NCBI GenBank assembly: GCA_024707265.1
Contig: JANQAB010000009.1
Coordinates: 124,001 to 188,000 of the forward strand
Source: Sporocytophaga sp.
GTDB taxonomy: Bacteria; Bacteroidota; Bacteroidia; Cytophagales; Cytophagaceae
Direction of reading: 5' to 3'
Length of the DNA: 64,000 bases
Of the stretch, positions 43,898 to 53,683 are shown piece after piece. Position numbers and translations under genes: made by a program. Each line of letters starts with the position of its first letter. Positions within the stretch are counted from its first letter, which is position 1. Below the pieces are notes generated by a model. The model was not told where the DNA came from, searched no databases, and was given only the letters and a program-made list of their open reading frames with translations.

Positions 43898-46141
43898 TCA
43901 TATCAATAAACTTTTTAGAAGCGCTACGTCTTCTTTCCAATGTCTGAGGTTCATTTCATAAGAAGCTTGTGTTTTTGTGAGTTTTAAAGTATAGGGGCTT
44001 CCCTTTTTAATCGTTTCCATTGCCAAATCGACAGTTACATTAGTTATCGCATTTGTCATTTCGTTTCTATATGTTTCATTTTCCCTATATTCAAATATCT
44101 CCTGAGTGGGTGATTCAAGAAAGGGTTTCAAAATTTGCCAAACTTTCTTATCTCTTTTCACTTCCGGTACATTTCTTCTCCAATCGGATGGTGGAATTGG
44201 TTTCTCAGCTGTTCGTTTTTTTAAATCTTCCTGGCACTTCTGGCGAAGCTTTTCTGCTAACTCTCCCTGTTTATTAACTACAGCAACAAGTAAAACATTA
44301 TTGACATATTCTCTAGGCATAGACCGGGTAATAACCTCAACAGTATTATCAATCCAGTCAGCATTCGCTGTCTGAATTTGACTCAATGCGATTACTTTTC
44401 CAAGAATTTCAATGCGAGTGCCTTTTGACCTTACTTGTTTGTTTCTTTGATGTTTATCGGTTCCCGGCCTTTCAGGAAGGTTAATCGCATCCAAATACGA
44501 CGGCATTTGTAAAATATATTTATTTAAAAAAGCCCCCAAAGTAGTTGAGGATTTTTCATTCAGGGATAATATTAATTCTAAGAAGTGCACCACAACGAAA
44601 ATATCATTTCTTTGAGCTGCCAAATCAACTACGAGAGCTAAAGACGCTGGCTGATAATTTTCAAACAGCACCATCCAGTCTTTTATTTGTATTTTCTCAA
44701 AAACATTCGCAAGCATTAGGCTACATTTTTCCAGCAGATGAACATCCCTAAGCTTTGAAAGAATACTTGCAACACTACTAAAATCATACTCTCCCGATTC
44801 TTGTAAAATTAATTCTTCCTGCACACAGATAATTAGTTTTATCGCATATTCTTTTGAATTTAATTCAGCATTATCCCAGTTTTCCAGATAATATTCCAGC
44901 CACTTTAGCTTTACAGAAACAGGTACGGTAGATAATACATCGATATGCCTGCTTTTCGGCCACAGAATTACGGCCCCATAATGGTACCAATATTCCAACG
45001 TCATGCCTGCATTGCCGGTATAACCCTCCTCTTCTTCTTCTATTGGTTTTCCTTTGCCAATTTTAACATTAGTCAATATTTCTTTTTCATCTATATCAAT
45101 TTTCCCTAGGGAGGGAATATCTCCATCCACCCAATATTCAATACCGCTATATTCTTCATAAACTTCCCCCATTGAACTTTCAATACCAGACTTTCTATTT
45201 TTATTTCGGTAATTGTAACCGTAGTCATAATCATCACTTTCCAATTGCCCTTCCATGTAATGGGTAAGTAAACCTAATTCGGCGTAATAGCCTGCTCTGG
45301 CAGCCGCCTGGAACAAAACTTCCGCCCGGGGTTTATCATGATGTTTGAGGCTGGAACATGAAAAATTAGCAGGTGTGTATTGATGATCCAGTAATATTAC
45401 TTTGGGAGTATTTATTATGGAATCAGACAATGATTTTAATAGATCTGTCATAGGACCAATATATCTGTCGATATGGACACCCTCTATTTTTTGAGAACCG
45501 ACATTCTGTAATAAATTATATACAATACAAGCTCTAAATCCGGATGTAATCTGTTTTATCTCATGTTCGCAATCAGCAAAAAAGGCAGCATATGGCATTT
45601 TGTAATCGTTGGTCTGTATGGAAAAGTCAACACACTTTTTTCTGCCATCGAAACGGATTAACAATTCTCCCCCTGTATGGGCAGATGGCAATCCTATTAT
45701 TAAAGTGCCAAACATACCCGGTTCTTTTTCAGAATCTATATGAGGAAGAAAGAAATCGCCCTCTTCATAAATTAAGAACTTATACAGTGAAGGAATTACT
45801 TCACTATTTTCAATACCGAGTCCTTCTTTTACCTTTTTTGTAATTTTCGTCAGAAAACCGAACCAGTCCTTATTGAGAAAAGAAATCTGACCGGCATCTA
45901 TTTCCCAGGCACTACGAACATTGGTATCTATTATAGTTTTACTTCCCATACCAAAAGGTGCTTTATTAGCCAATTGAATAATCTCCTTCGCCTGACTTGG
46001 CAATAGTGGTATACTCACTTCTCCAATCCCCTGAATATGAAGTCCTGGAATAATGATAGTATCTGCACCTGAAGTTGCAAAAGAACCATTTCCTTCAATT
46101 TCATTCAACAAATCAAGTATTCTTTGATTGATATTTGCCAT
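43898..46141 (-). CDS. 2OG-Fe(II) dioxygenase (prolyl-4-hydroxylase type) with long C-terminal extension
   Basis: 747 residues. Residues ~60-215 hold the 2-oxoglutarate/iron oxygenase core: YKFLIYEEGDFFLPHIDSEK with His134 and Asp136, GTLIIGLPSAHTGGELLIRF, then FFADCEHEIKQITSGFRACI with His193 and Arg203, which binds 2-oxoglutarate. The remaining ~530 residues are mostly helical, with HEAT-like character (VASILSKLRDVHLLEKCSLM). Substrate unknown; oxygenases of this layout with a big extension occur in scattered bacteria and fungi. No signal peptide, so cytoplasmic. The gene stands alone with about 600 bp of gene-free DNA upstream. Confidence 0.8.
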   Translation of the reverse strand: MANINQRILDLLNEIEGNGSFATSGADTIIIPGLHIQGIGEVSIPLLPSQAKEIIQLANKAPFGMGSKTIIDTNVRSAWEIDAGQISFLNKDWFGFLTKITKKVKEGLGIENSEVIPSLYKFLIYEEGDFFLPHIDSEKEPGMFGTLIIGLPSAHTGGELLIRFDGRKKCVDFSIQTNDYKMPYAAFFADCEHEIKQITSGFRACIVYNLLQNVGSQKIEGVHIDRYIGPMTDLLKSLSDSIINTPKVILLDHQYTPANFSCSSLKHHDKPRAEVLFQAAARAGYYAELGLLTHYMEGQLESDDYDYGYNYRNKNRKSGIESSMGEVYEEYSGIEYWVDGDIPSLGKIDIDEKEILTNVKIGKGKPIEEEEEGYTGNAGMTLEYWYHYGAVILWPKSRHIDVLSTVPVSVKLKWLEYYLENWDNAELNSKEYAIKLIICVQEELILQESGEYDFSSVASILSKLRDVHLLEKCSLMLANVFEKIQIKDWMVLFENYQPASLALVVDLAAQRNDIFVVVHFLELILSLNEKSSTTLGAFLNKYILQMPSYLDAINLPERPGTDKHQRNKQVRSKGTRIEILGKVIALSQIQTANADWIDNTVEVITRSMPREYVNNVLLVAVVNKQGELAEKLRQKCQEDLKKRTAEKPIPPSDWRRNVPEVKRDKKVWQILKPFLESPTQEIFEYRENETYRNEMTNAITNVTVDLAMETIKKGSPYTLKLTKTQASYEMNLRHWKEDVALLKSLLI

Positions 46142-46671
46142 AGAATATAATTTAATGTATTCAAGTCCGAGATCAACATTGTCAATCTTTTAAATAACCA
46201 CGTTCAATTGAAACGGCAGTAGTATATAGCAATAATAATTGTTCTAACCATAATGGCCAAAAATCAGATCCTTCTTCGATTGCCCCGCCCTGGTTTTTAA
46301 AGTAGTGTCATATAACCTATAAATGCAGTTAGATGAACCCTGGTAATTAACATCAAAAACTTCTTTCCATTAATCCCATGCATTATACTAATGATTATTC
46401 CGGTTGAATTTACCAGGTGGATAAAATTTAATAGGCAAAAAGGAAGTTAAAAAATGTATGGTTCAATTTCCTGTCAAGGTATAAAAATAAAAGCCTGAAA
46501 TCATTGAAATTTCAGGCTTTTTTGATGGGTACCCCCGACAGACAATTTGTCGAACCAGGTTCACTAAAGATCTTATTTTAATAAACTTATTGTCAAATAC
46601 TTAATTAAGTCATTGGGTAATATTACAAGGCAAAATTGGCATTTCTTATCATTTTAAACGAACTGTTCTGC
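46142..46671. other. Gene-free stretch with terminator and short repeat
   Basis: 530 bp with no convincing gene. Besides the terminator at 46490 and the ACCCCCGACAGACAATTTG element at 46529-46554, there is a TGATTATTCCGGTTGAATTT at 46392-46411. That sequence looks like the outer end of the neighbouring IS21 element and could be an old insertion scar. Confidence 0.5.
46490..46523. terminator. Strong hairpin terminator without an adjacent upstream gene
   Basis: AAAGCCTGAAA and TTTCAGGCTTT arms with a short TCATTGAA loop and a T tail on both strands. It most likely ended the T9SS gene that is now interrupted by the IS21 element (its original stop is at 46672), reading on the minus strand. Confidence 0.75.
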
Positions 46672-46741
46672 CTATTGACTTTGGACCAAAAATTTTGATG
46701 CTATATATTCTCCCACTTTAAGTTGGTAAATTCCACTATTC
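46672..46741 (-). pseudogene. Severed C-terminal end of the T9SS delta-60 protein
   Basis: Read on the minus strand the flank of the IS gives SGIYQLKVGEYIASKFLVQ and then SQ and TAG. This is the last strand pair of a T9SS sorting domain and exactly what is missing from the gene at 49362 (which stops after TIYLGKLNS). It is joined to that gene through the 7-bp duplication ACTATTC. The two parts together give one uninterrupted frame (...GKLNS then GIYQLKVG...). Confidence 0.9.
46735..46741. repeat. Target-site duplication, left copy
   Basis: ACTATTC immediately outside the left TGA end of the IS21 element; the same 7 bases are at 49365-49371. Confidence 0.85.
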
Positions 46742-46966
46742 TGATTATTCCGGACTAAATTGAGCCAGTAATTCCGGACTAAACTGAGCCACTGATTCCG
46801 GACCAAACTGAGCCACTTTTTAGTAGAAGAATCAGGGAATTCCGGACCAAACTGAGCCACTTAAATTTGTATTTTTTCAATTTTAAGAACTGCCATTCCG
46901 GCATAAACTGAGCCACTTTTTTTTGATTTTGCAACTGTAACTTCAGCTTTTTAAGCTGAAGAATTT

Positions 46967-47959
46967 ATGGCTAACCATGCTAAAACCATGTTGCAAATAC
47001 GCAGACTATTACAATTACTCATTTCCGGCCTCTCAGAACGACAAATTGCCAATACACTTGGCATGAGTCGCAATACAGTTGCCACCTACTTAAAACGGTT
47101 TAAAACCTCGGGATATGACTTTAATCAATTACTCTCTCTCTCAGACGATACTCTGGGTAGTGTTGTCTATAATCATGCTATCGAAAGCAGAAAGGATGAA
47201 CGGTATGGTCGTTTATCTCCCAAGCTGGGGCATTACCTTTCAGAGCTTAAGCGCACCGGAGTAACCCGAATGTTGTTGTGGGAAGAATATCGCAGAGAAG
47301 ATCCTGACGGCTATTCCTATCAACAATTTTGTGAGCACCTGAATACCTATAGTCAGATTCGCAATGCAGTGATGCCACAACAGCATAAGCCTGCAGAAGT
47401 TTTAGAGATTGACTTTGCGGGAAAGAAACTTTCCTATATCGACAAGACCAGCGGTGAAGTCTTAGAATGTCCTGTTTTCGTTGCTGTATTGCCCTATAGC
47501 GGTTATACCTATGTTGAAGCCTTGCATAATGCTACCCTTGATCAGTTAGTGGGAGCATTAAACCGGTGTCTGCAATACTTTGGAGGAGCTCCCGCTTCAA
47601 TTCTCACAGATAACATGAGGCAAATGGTGATAAAAAGCGACCGCTATGAACCAACCTTTACTGCCCTTGCAGAACAGTTCTCCGTTTTCTATAACACCAC
47701 CCTGTCGGCTACACGTGTGGAAAAGCCTAAAGACAAGGCCCGTGTAGAAAAGTCTGTAGATCTTGCATACAAGCGTATTTATGCCCCATTAAGAGACAAT
47801 GTGGTTTATAGCCTCTCAGAGTTGAATTACCACATAAAGTTGAATTTGGAAAAACATAATGGTTGCTTGATGCAGAAAAAGGATTATTCCAGAAAAGATC
47901 GATTTGTCAGGATGAACAACCTTTGCTTAACCCCCTTCCACTACAAGCCTTTGAAGTGA
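46967..47959 (+). CDS. istA: IstA transposase of the IS21 element, N-terminal and catalytic part
   Basis: 330 codons as read. A helix-turn-helix (SERQIANTLGMSRNTVATYL) comes first. The DDE core follows: Asp149 in LEIDFAGKKL, Asp215 in ILTDNMRQ, Glu261 in ARVEKSVD. The frame leaves the family after RKDRFV near 47910 and stops at 47959, while the rest of IstA continues in the -1 frame (see next entry). One missing T in the GATTTG stretch explains it. Programmed frameshifting is not usual in IS21, so a mutation or read error is more likely. Confidence 0.9.
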   Translation: MANHAKTMLQIRRLLQLLISGLSERQIANTLGMSRNTVATYLKRFKTSGYDFNQLLSLSDDTLGSVVYNHAIESRKDERYGRLSPKLGHYLSELKRTGVTRMLLWEEYRREDPDGYSYQQFCEHLNTYSQIRNAVMPQQHKPAEVLEIDFAGKKLSYIDKTSGEVLECPVFVAVLPYSGYTYVEALHNATLDQLVGALNRCLQYFGGAPASILTDNMRQMVIKSDRYEPTFTALAEQFSVFYNTTLSATRVEKPKDKARVEKSVDLAYKRIYAPLRDNVVYSLSELNYHIKLNLEKHNGCLMQKKDYSRKDRFVRMNNLCLTPFHYKPLK

Positions 47960-48519
47960 AATATTCAGTCAGAGCTAAAGTGCAGAAGAACTATCATGTC
48001 TTGCTAGGACAGGACATGCACTACTATAGCGTTCCTTATCAATACATAGGTAAACAAACCACCATTGTATATGACAGCGAACAAGTTGAGGTTTACCTGG
48101 ATCACAAAAGAATAGCAGCTCATAAAAGGAACTACCAGAAACACTGTTACACAACTACAGATACTCACATGCCTACCAGTCACCTCAAATATAAAGAGAC
48201 TCTGGGATGGGATAAAGACTACTTTTTACAAAAGGCCAAACCTATAGGAGAATACTTTCTACAGGTGGTAAGCGGCCTGCTTGAATCAAGGCAGTTTACT
48301 CAACAAGCCTTTCTTTCCTGTAGAGGTCTTTTGCGCCTGGCCGATAAATATGGAAATGAACGTACAAATAACGCCTGTAGAATAGGTCTGTATGCCGGAT
48401 ATCTGTCATACAAAACTATTGAAAACATATTATCCAATAACAGGGATAAGCAGGAAGAGCCATCATCACAGATCACCATACCTGTTCATGAAAACATCAG
48501 AGGTCCTAAAGAATATTAA
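47863..48519 (+). CDS. istA: IstA transposase, C-terminal part in the -1 frame
   Basis: From about codon 16 of this frame (CQDEQPLLNPLPLQAFEVKY) the sequence is the C-terminal part of IstA, including QDMHYYSVPYQYIGKQTTIV and the YLDHKRIAAHKR region typical of IS21 transposases. The first residues overlap the other frame and are not homologous. Joined with the previous entry the protein would be about 517 residues, the normal IstA length. It ends 27 bp before istB. Confidence 0.85.
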   Translation: MLDAEKGLFQKRSICQDEQPLLNPLPLQAFEVKYSVRAKVQKNYHVLLGQDMHYYSVPYQYIGKQTTIVYDSEQVEVYLDHKRIAAHKRNYQKHCYTTTDTHMPTSHLKYKETLGWDKDYFLQKAKPIGEYFLQVVSGLLESRQFTQQAFLSCRGLLRLADKYGNERTNNACRIGLYAGYLSYKTIENILSNNRDKQEEPSSQITIPVHENIRGPKEY

Positions 48520-48546
48520 TGTTAAACCAATTAAAAATCAATTAAA

Positions 48547-49290
48547 ATGAACACCAGACAAACACTTGAGCAACTTTATAATCTAAAGCTTACAGGAATG
48601 GGCAAAGCGTACGAAGCATTCTTATCAATGCCGATACATGAACAGCTATCATTACATGAAGCTATTGCAAGACTGGCAGAAGCAGAGCTCCAGTACCGAA
48701 CCCATAAGAAAACACAAATGTATATCAGGCTCAGCAAACTGCGGTATAACGCAGTTCTGGAGCAGATACATTGCTCATCGGAAAGAAACTTTACCAACGA
48801 TAAGCTCGCGATATTGGCTGACTGCGGTTTTATAGAAAGAGCGGAAAATGTTCTGATAACAGGAGCTACAGGTTGTGGCAAAAGCTATCTGGCTTGTGCC
48901 CTTGGAAGACAGGTCTGTGCTATGGGATATAAGGTACTTTATATGGGAATGACAAGGTTACTTGAAAAAATTGCTCAATCAAAACTTGAAGGCACTTACG
49001 TAAAAATGTTAAATCAGATAGAGAAGGTTCACCTGATAATCCTCGACGACTTCGGCTTGCAGCCGATTGACAACAACCTGAGATTAGCCCTATTACAAAT
49101 GCTGGAAGACAGATATGGTAAAAAGTCCATCATGGTAACATCGCAGCTTCCAGTAAACAAATGGCATGAATACATTGGAGAACCTACACTCGCTGACGCT
49201 ATCATGGACAGAATGACAGCCAATGCACACAAAATTGAATTAAAAGGAGAATCTTTAAGAAAAGCTAAATCATCCAAAAAATCTGCCTAA
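48547..49290 (+). CDS. istB: IstB helper ATPase of the IS21 element
   Basis: 247 residues, the standard IstB length. AAA+/DnaC-like ATPase with Walker A GATGCGKS (106-113) and Walker B LIILDDFG (163-170), followed by SIMVTSQLPVNKWHEYIGEP (sensor 1 region) and DAIMDRMTANAHKIELKGES, the arginine-finger end common to IstB. It regulates target choice by the IstA transposase. Confidence 0.95.
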   Translation: MNTRQTLEQLYNLKLTGMGKAYEAFLSMPIHEQLSLHEAIARLAEAELQYRTHKKTQMYIRLSKLRYNAVLEQIHCSSERNFTNDKLAILADCGFIERAENVLITGATGCGKSYLACALGRQVCAMGYKVLYMGMTRLLEKIAQSKLEGTYVKMLNQIEKVHLIILDDFGLQPIDNNLRLALLQMLEDRYGKKSIMVTSQLPVNKWHEYIGEPTLADAIMDRMTANAHKIELKGESLRKAKSSKKSA

Positions 49291-49361
49291 ATTAACTTTG
49301 CAAAATCAAAACAGGGTGGCTCAATTTAGGCCGGAAGGGTGGCTCAATTTCACCGGAATTA

Positions 49362-52142
49362 TCAACTATTCAATTTACCCAAATAAATAGTAGTGGAATT
49401 ACTTGTTGATCGTCCTTCATATATAACTTGACCTACATTATTTAAAACTGTAACTTTTTCACCTTCCGTAGTATTTGCTATATTAATTATTTCTTTGGCT
49501 GGTATAGGATATACAACAATTTGATTGCTTAATTCTTCTTTAATGTTAACAGAAGTAGAAATTTCAATTTCATAAAAAGTAGATTCCGCAGTATAGATTT
49601 CGGACTCTGGCTGAGTGGCTTTCAACATAATAGTACCAGGAGATGAATAGGTAACCAGATTATTGTCAATTATCTCTGCTGGAGATTGGGAAGAAATAAT
49701 TTCTGTTGTTACCGAAGAATTAGACATACTTGTATATCTAATCGGAATTTGGGTATTGATAGAAACCGTTGCTGGCATTATAATCTGAAGATTGGGGCTA
49801 AATTTTGAAGTAAGACCAATCACAAAATAATCACCTCTTATAGTACCAGCTCCTATAATTTGAGCTTTTGAATTTACTACGACCGAAGTCGCTCTTAAAC
49901 TATATTCTTCAAATAATTGATAAGAAAAACCATTGTCCCCAAACGTTGTATCCGGCAATCCTACTGAGGTTTCCCTATAAAAGTAAGTATCTTTTTTTCC
50001 ATCATTAACATTCAATCCAAAAAAAATAACTTTTCCGTCTCTCTGTATTTCGAATCTATCAATCGTCTTTTTAGCAAAATCTGTGTTGTTATAAATTTGT
50101 GTTCCTGCATTTCCATAGTTTGATTTTGGTGAACCGCCTTTATTTAATTTGGTTATGGAATAGAAATATTTATTTTGATTTGCGGAGCTTCCTAAGAAGA
50201 CTATTTCGTCATCAGGTAAAAGACTTAATTGGTTACCATAATCATTTAAATAATTCATTTCAGGACTTCCAGGCAGATCAATTATTTTCATCCCAGTTTG
50301 ACCATTAAATGAATAATCTACAGTTCCATTTTCTAACAAGCGTATGATTAAAACCTTTTTCACAGGGGCATTCATGTGTGGACTTATTTTTTCATTTTGA
50401 AGGGTTCCTCCCAATACAACAATTTTACCTTCTGAATCAATTTTCAAATCAGAAACCCAGTCTTCTATTCCGTTTATTGAGTACTGAATTAGTCCATTAA
50501 TTCCAAAAGATTGATCGAATGTTCCATTTGAATTTAGCCTCCAAAATAAAATGGATTTAAGATTATCCCCTCCCAAAACTATCTTTCCATCATTTTGAAT
50601 CTCAAGGCAGGGGATAAATGTATTATTATTAGCACTGTATATTTCAACAACTCCATTAACGCCAAAAGTACTATCTAATCTCCCATCTTCTGTTAATCTG
50701 AATATAAAGTGCTTATTATAATCAGACTCATAAATCCGTGAAAGAATTATTATTTTACCATCAATCTGGGTTTTACCAATAGAACAGTGTCCAACATTGA
50801 TTAAGTCCTTTACTCCTACTGAATTAAAAGTTGAATCCAAGTGACCATGTTTATCCAATCTTACTATCCTTTGGTCATCCAATAAAATAATTTTATCTTC
50901 TTTGGATATGATCAAATCATTAACTTTTTCGGTTCTTTTTCCAACAGTAAGTTCAGTCATCCCCAGCTCTCCAAAAGAAAGATCAGCCGAACCATTTAAC
51001 GTCATTTTGTATATGGAAAACTTGTCTGTTCCTCCCGTTATGTATACTGAGCCTAATGAATCAATTTTATTGGAAACAAAATATTGGCTAGTAAATGTTG
51101 CAGTCCCATTCTTACCATAAGTTGAATCAATAATACCATTTGACCTAATTAAACTTATATTGGTAAATGTAGAATCTAGTCCATAATTAGTGGAAAATCC
51201 CATGAAGTTTCCATTTTTTAATGGGTAAATATCCCATTCTTTTATATTATTGATTACATACACTCCTTTATTACCAAAGGTAGTATCAATTTTCCCATCA
51301 AAAGCCATTTTACAAATAAAAACTCCAAAGTCATTGTTATCATTAACAAGATATCCTGAAATCAACAATTTCTGACTATCTAAAGGCTTAGCTGATAACC
51401 TTGAAATTTGATAACCTGGAAAGCTTAAACCACTAACTTGCGTTATTAATTTTCCATCTCTATCGTATATATAGCAATAGTATCCATTACTGGGAAATGT
51501 AAAAAATCTATTATTGGAATAAACATATTTATCAAAAGCATACTCAAATGAAGTGGTTTTCGCTATTTGACCTTGTTCACCAATTGAATACATTTTGTTG
51601 GAATTAAAATATCTTAATGTATCATCAATTAATTCTATCTTAGTATTTAAACCACTCAAAATTTTAGTATCAAGAATTCCATCAACACTAAATGTCGAAT
51701 CTAGATCCCCGTTCGAATTTAGTCTGAAAATAGTGCCGTAATTATAAGAATCATATTTTCCCATATAATAACTCGAAACATTTACGATAATTCTCCCCTT
51801 TTTATCATTCAACATCTGAAGAGGATAGTCATAAATTTCTCCAATTCCCAAATAAACAATGCCATCTTTCCCAAAACTTGAGTCAAGAGTTCCATCAGGA
51901 TTTAATCTTGCAAGACAAGTTCCATATAAATAATTGTCATCGACATCATAAGTTCCCGCAACCAGTAATTTGCCGTCAGCCTGCATTTCAGAGAACATAG
52001 ATTTTCCTATTGATCCATAACCTAGGTTATAAATCCCAATCCCGTTATTGGCAAAGTCTTTATTATTCCTCCCATATTGGCCAAATAAAAAAAATGGAAT
52101 TAAAATAAAAAAATACAAACATAAATATTTCCTCATAAACAT
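49362..52142 (-). CDS. T9SS-secreted delta-60 repeat protein, C-terminus cut off by IS21
   Basis: About 926 residues from the ATG at 52142 (signal RKYLCLYFFILIPFFLFGQ); an ATG at 52208 would add 22 residues before it and is unlikely. The body consists of about a dozen delta-60-type repeats, each with a D-G-K-(I/L)-(L/V)-(V/L) strand, a (R/K)-L-N-x-(N/D)-G turn and a D-(S/T)-(S/T)-F-(G/S)-x-x-G end, probably a beta-propeller. The last ~65 residues start the T9SS sorting domain (IVVYPIPAKEIINIAN), but it breaks off after TIYLGKLNS and a TGA that lies in the IS end. Without its last strand pair the product is probably not exported or anchored. The missing end lies at 46672-46741. Confidence 0.9.
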   Translation of the reverse strand: MFMRKYLCLYFFILIPFFLFGQYGRNNKDFANNGIGIYNLGYGSIGKSMFSEMQADGKLLVAGTYDVDDNYLYGTCLARLNPDGTLDSSFGKDGIVYLGIGEIYDYPLQMLNDKKGRIIVNVSSYYMGKYDSYNYGTIFRLNSNGDLDSTFSVDGILDTKILSGLNTKIELIDDTLRYFNSNKMYSIGEQGQIAKTTSFEYAFDKYVYSNNRFFTFPSNGYYCYIYDRDGKLITQVSGLSFPGYQISRLSAKPLDSQKLLISGYLVNDNNDFGVFICKMAFDGKIDTTFGNKGVYVINNIKEWDIYPLKNGNFMGFSTNYGLDSTFTNISLIRSNGIIDSTYGKNGTATFTSQYFVSNKIDSLGSVYITGGTDKFSIYKMTLNGSADLSFGELGMTELTVGKRTEKVNDLIISKEDKIILLDDQRIVRLDKHGHLDSTFNSVGVKDLINVGHCSIGKTQIDGKIIILSRIYESDYNKHFIFRLTEDGRLDSTFGVNGVVEIYSANNNTFIPCLEIQNDGKIVLGGDNLKSILFWRLNSNGTFDQSFGINGLIQYSINGIEDWVSDLKIDSEGKIVVLGGTLQNEKISPHMNAPVKKVLIIRLLENGTVDYSFNGQTGMKIIDLPGSPEMNYLNDYGNQLSLLPDDEIVFLGSSANQNKYFYSITKLNKGGSPKSNYGNAGTQIYNNTDFAKKTIDRFEIQRDGKVIFFGLNVNDGKKDTYFYRETSVGLPDTTFGDNGFSYQLFEEYSLRATSVVVNSKAQIIGAGTIRGDYFVIGLTSKFSPNLQIIMPATVSINTQIPIRYTSMSNSSVTTEIISSQSPAEIIDNNLVTYSSPGTIMLKATQPESEIYTAESTFYEIEISTSVNIKEELSNQIVVYPIPAKEIINIANTTEGEKVTVLNNVGQVIYEGRSTSNSTTIYLGKLNS
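49365..49371. repeat. Target-site duplication, right copy
   Basis: ACTATTC immediately outside the right TCA end of the IS21 element, matching 46735-46741. Confidence 0.85.
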
Positions 52143-52348
52143 AGATTTTGAAAGTTTTCCTAAAATTAGGTCATATAAATTTAAAACAATAAGTGAAGTT
52201 TTTTTCATTTTGAGAGTGAATTCAAATGCAGACGAATTACTTTTCTAATACTACTGAATAATGTGAATTATTGAATTTACACCTGTAATAAAATTGGATA
52301 ATATCTTTCTTGATTTTCTCTATACTCTTTTAATATCTAAATCAATTT

Positions 52349-53557
52349 TCACTTAGAGAAAAAGCTTTTCTTCCAAAATGAATTTCCAGAAAATAAAGAT
52401 TGACTTGGATCAAAGGATGAAAAATTGGAAGAACCCGAATGATCTGAATTTTGAAAAAGTTTATCCTTATCTTTATCATCTAAGAATTCGTCTTTCGCCT
52501 GCACTTGAGGATTATACCAATTTATTTTTCTACGAGCCCATTCTATCCAGTCTTTCAAATCATCATTAAGTGAATTATTTAAACGAGCATCTGCCTCAAT
52601 TAAATTGATATAATTCTCCATTATAATTGTTTGATTCCAACGAAGAGCATTTGTTAAAAGAACTTTAAAATCTGTCAATTCTTTTTGCTTTCGATTCTCG
52701 AACTCTTTTCTTATAAGTTCTTTTTTATTTTGTTCTTCCCAATATTTTTGTCGTTCCTCATGTTCTTGTTTCAAACGTTTGCCTTCTAATTCTAACTTTG
52801 CGAGTATTTCTGATAACCGATTTTCAATTAATTGTGCTCCATCACACCACTCTTTTCCACTATAATTATCAATTTTAAAAGACAATTTTCCTGTTGGAAC
52901 ATTTTCATTCCTCTCCCAACTGCCATTTTTAACAGTTGCCTTCTTTGCTTTCTCCTTTAATGCAATTTTTATTTTTTCATTTTGAACAATAACATAGGTG
53001 TTTTTATATTCTATTTCAATTTTATGTCCTCTAGCAAGTAATACTTTTATTAATGTATCCATAAATCTCAATGCACGGTCAGAGCATGCAGGAGAAACCT
53101 TTATATCTATTGCATCATCCCAACTGCAACTTATCATCCCATAATATCTACCATATCCAGGTTCTCTACTTGTTAATGTCTCCTTGGCTTTTAGAATCAA
53201 TTTATTTGGATTAACCAACTCCTTCGGTACTGCTAATGGTAATGATACATCACATTCTATTTCTTTTTGAAGAGCTTCTAATGGTGATAAAGCAACTAAG
53301 TTTTCATCTCCATCCTCACGCTGCAATAGACTAACCTCTATATCACCATTATAATCGTTTGAGAGCATTTCAATGGAAACCTTCTTTCCTGCTCTATTTT
53401 TTTGCCAATAACCGAATTTAGGCAATGGAATTTTCATTTTACTACAGATTTTTCTAAATTCTGCATCGGTTAAAAAGTACGTTTTTAAAATTGCTGATAC
53501 AGGCTCAGCCCAAACCAAATCGTAAAGCTCCTTTCGTGTAATAATTATCTGTTTCAT
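52349..53557 (-). CDS. Conserved hypothetical protein with RKELYDLVW-type N-terminus
   Basis: 402 residues. The first ~60 (TRKELYDLVWAEPVSAILKT, then FRKICSKMKIPLPKFGYWQK) are a widespread bacterial module with an HTH-like look: E-L-Y-x-L-V-W, a L-S/T-D segment and a P-x-x-G-Y-W end. The middle is mixed; residues ~255-300 form a long coiled coil (KLELEGKRLKQEHEERQKYW). A W-I-E-W-A-R-x-K-I-x-W-Y-(N/D)-P motif near residue 340 is also typical of the group. Members occur in accessory and mobile regions. Function unknown, DNA binding possible. The Ser/Phe-rich tail is variable. Confidence 0.6.
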   Translation of the reverse strand: MKQIIITRKELYDLVWAEPVSAILKTYFLTDAEFRKICSKMKIPLPKFGYWQKNRAGKKVSIEMLSNDYNGDIEVSLLQREDGDENLVALSPLEALQKEIECDVSLPLAVPKELVNPNKLILKAKETLTSREPGYGRYYGMISCSWDDAIDIKVSPACSDRALRFMDTLIKVLLARGHKIEIEYKNTYVIVQNEKIKIALKEKAKKATVKNGSWERNENVPTGKLSFKIDNYSGKEWCDGAQLIENRLSEILAKLELEGKRLKQEHEERQKYWEEQNKKELIRKEFENRKQKELTDFKVLLTNALRWNQTIIMENYINLIEADARLNNSLNDDLKDWIEWARRKINWYNPQVQAKDEFLDDKDKDKLFQNSDHSGSSNFSSFDPSQSLFSGNSFWKKSFFSK

Positions 53558-53683
53558 TTAATATCAAAAGTTGGTTAGTTAACCTAATGCGCTCCTAGTT
53601 TTTATAAGGAAAAAAAATAAAAGTGCGTACAAATAAAAATTTATTGTCTGCCGAATAGCAAGTCGAAGTCATCTTGAGGTAGT

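Larger units (their letters stand above)
46742..49364 (+). mobile_element. IS21-family insertion sequence, 2623 bp
   Basis: Ends TGATTATTCCGGAC and its inverse GGAATTATCA, inside a 7-bp duplication. The left side has four to five subterminal copies of ATTCCGGACCAAACTGAGCC spaced through 46742-46920. The right side has two copies (GGGTGGCTCAATTTAGGCCG and GGGTGGCTCAATTTCACCGG). It carries istA (frameshifted) and istB. The element interrupts a T9SS sorting-domain gene. The perfect duplication and clean ends suggest a recent insertion. Confidence 0.95.

Noticed and set aside
46672..46860. 62-codon minus-strand frame over the left IS21 end as a gene
   Set aside because: Its first 40 codons are IS terminal repeats (LSLVRN repeats); only the last ~22 codons are real, as the severed end of the T9SS gene.
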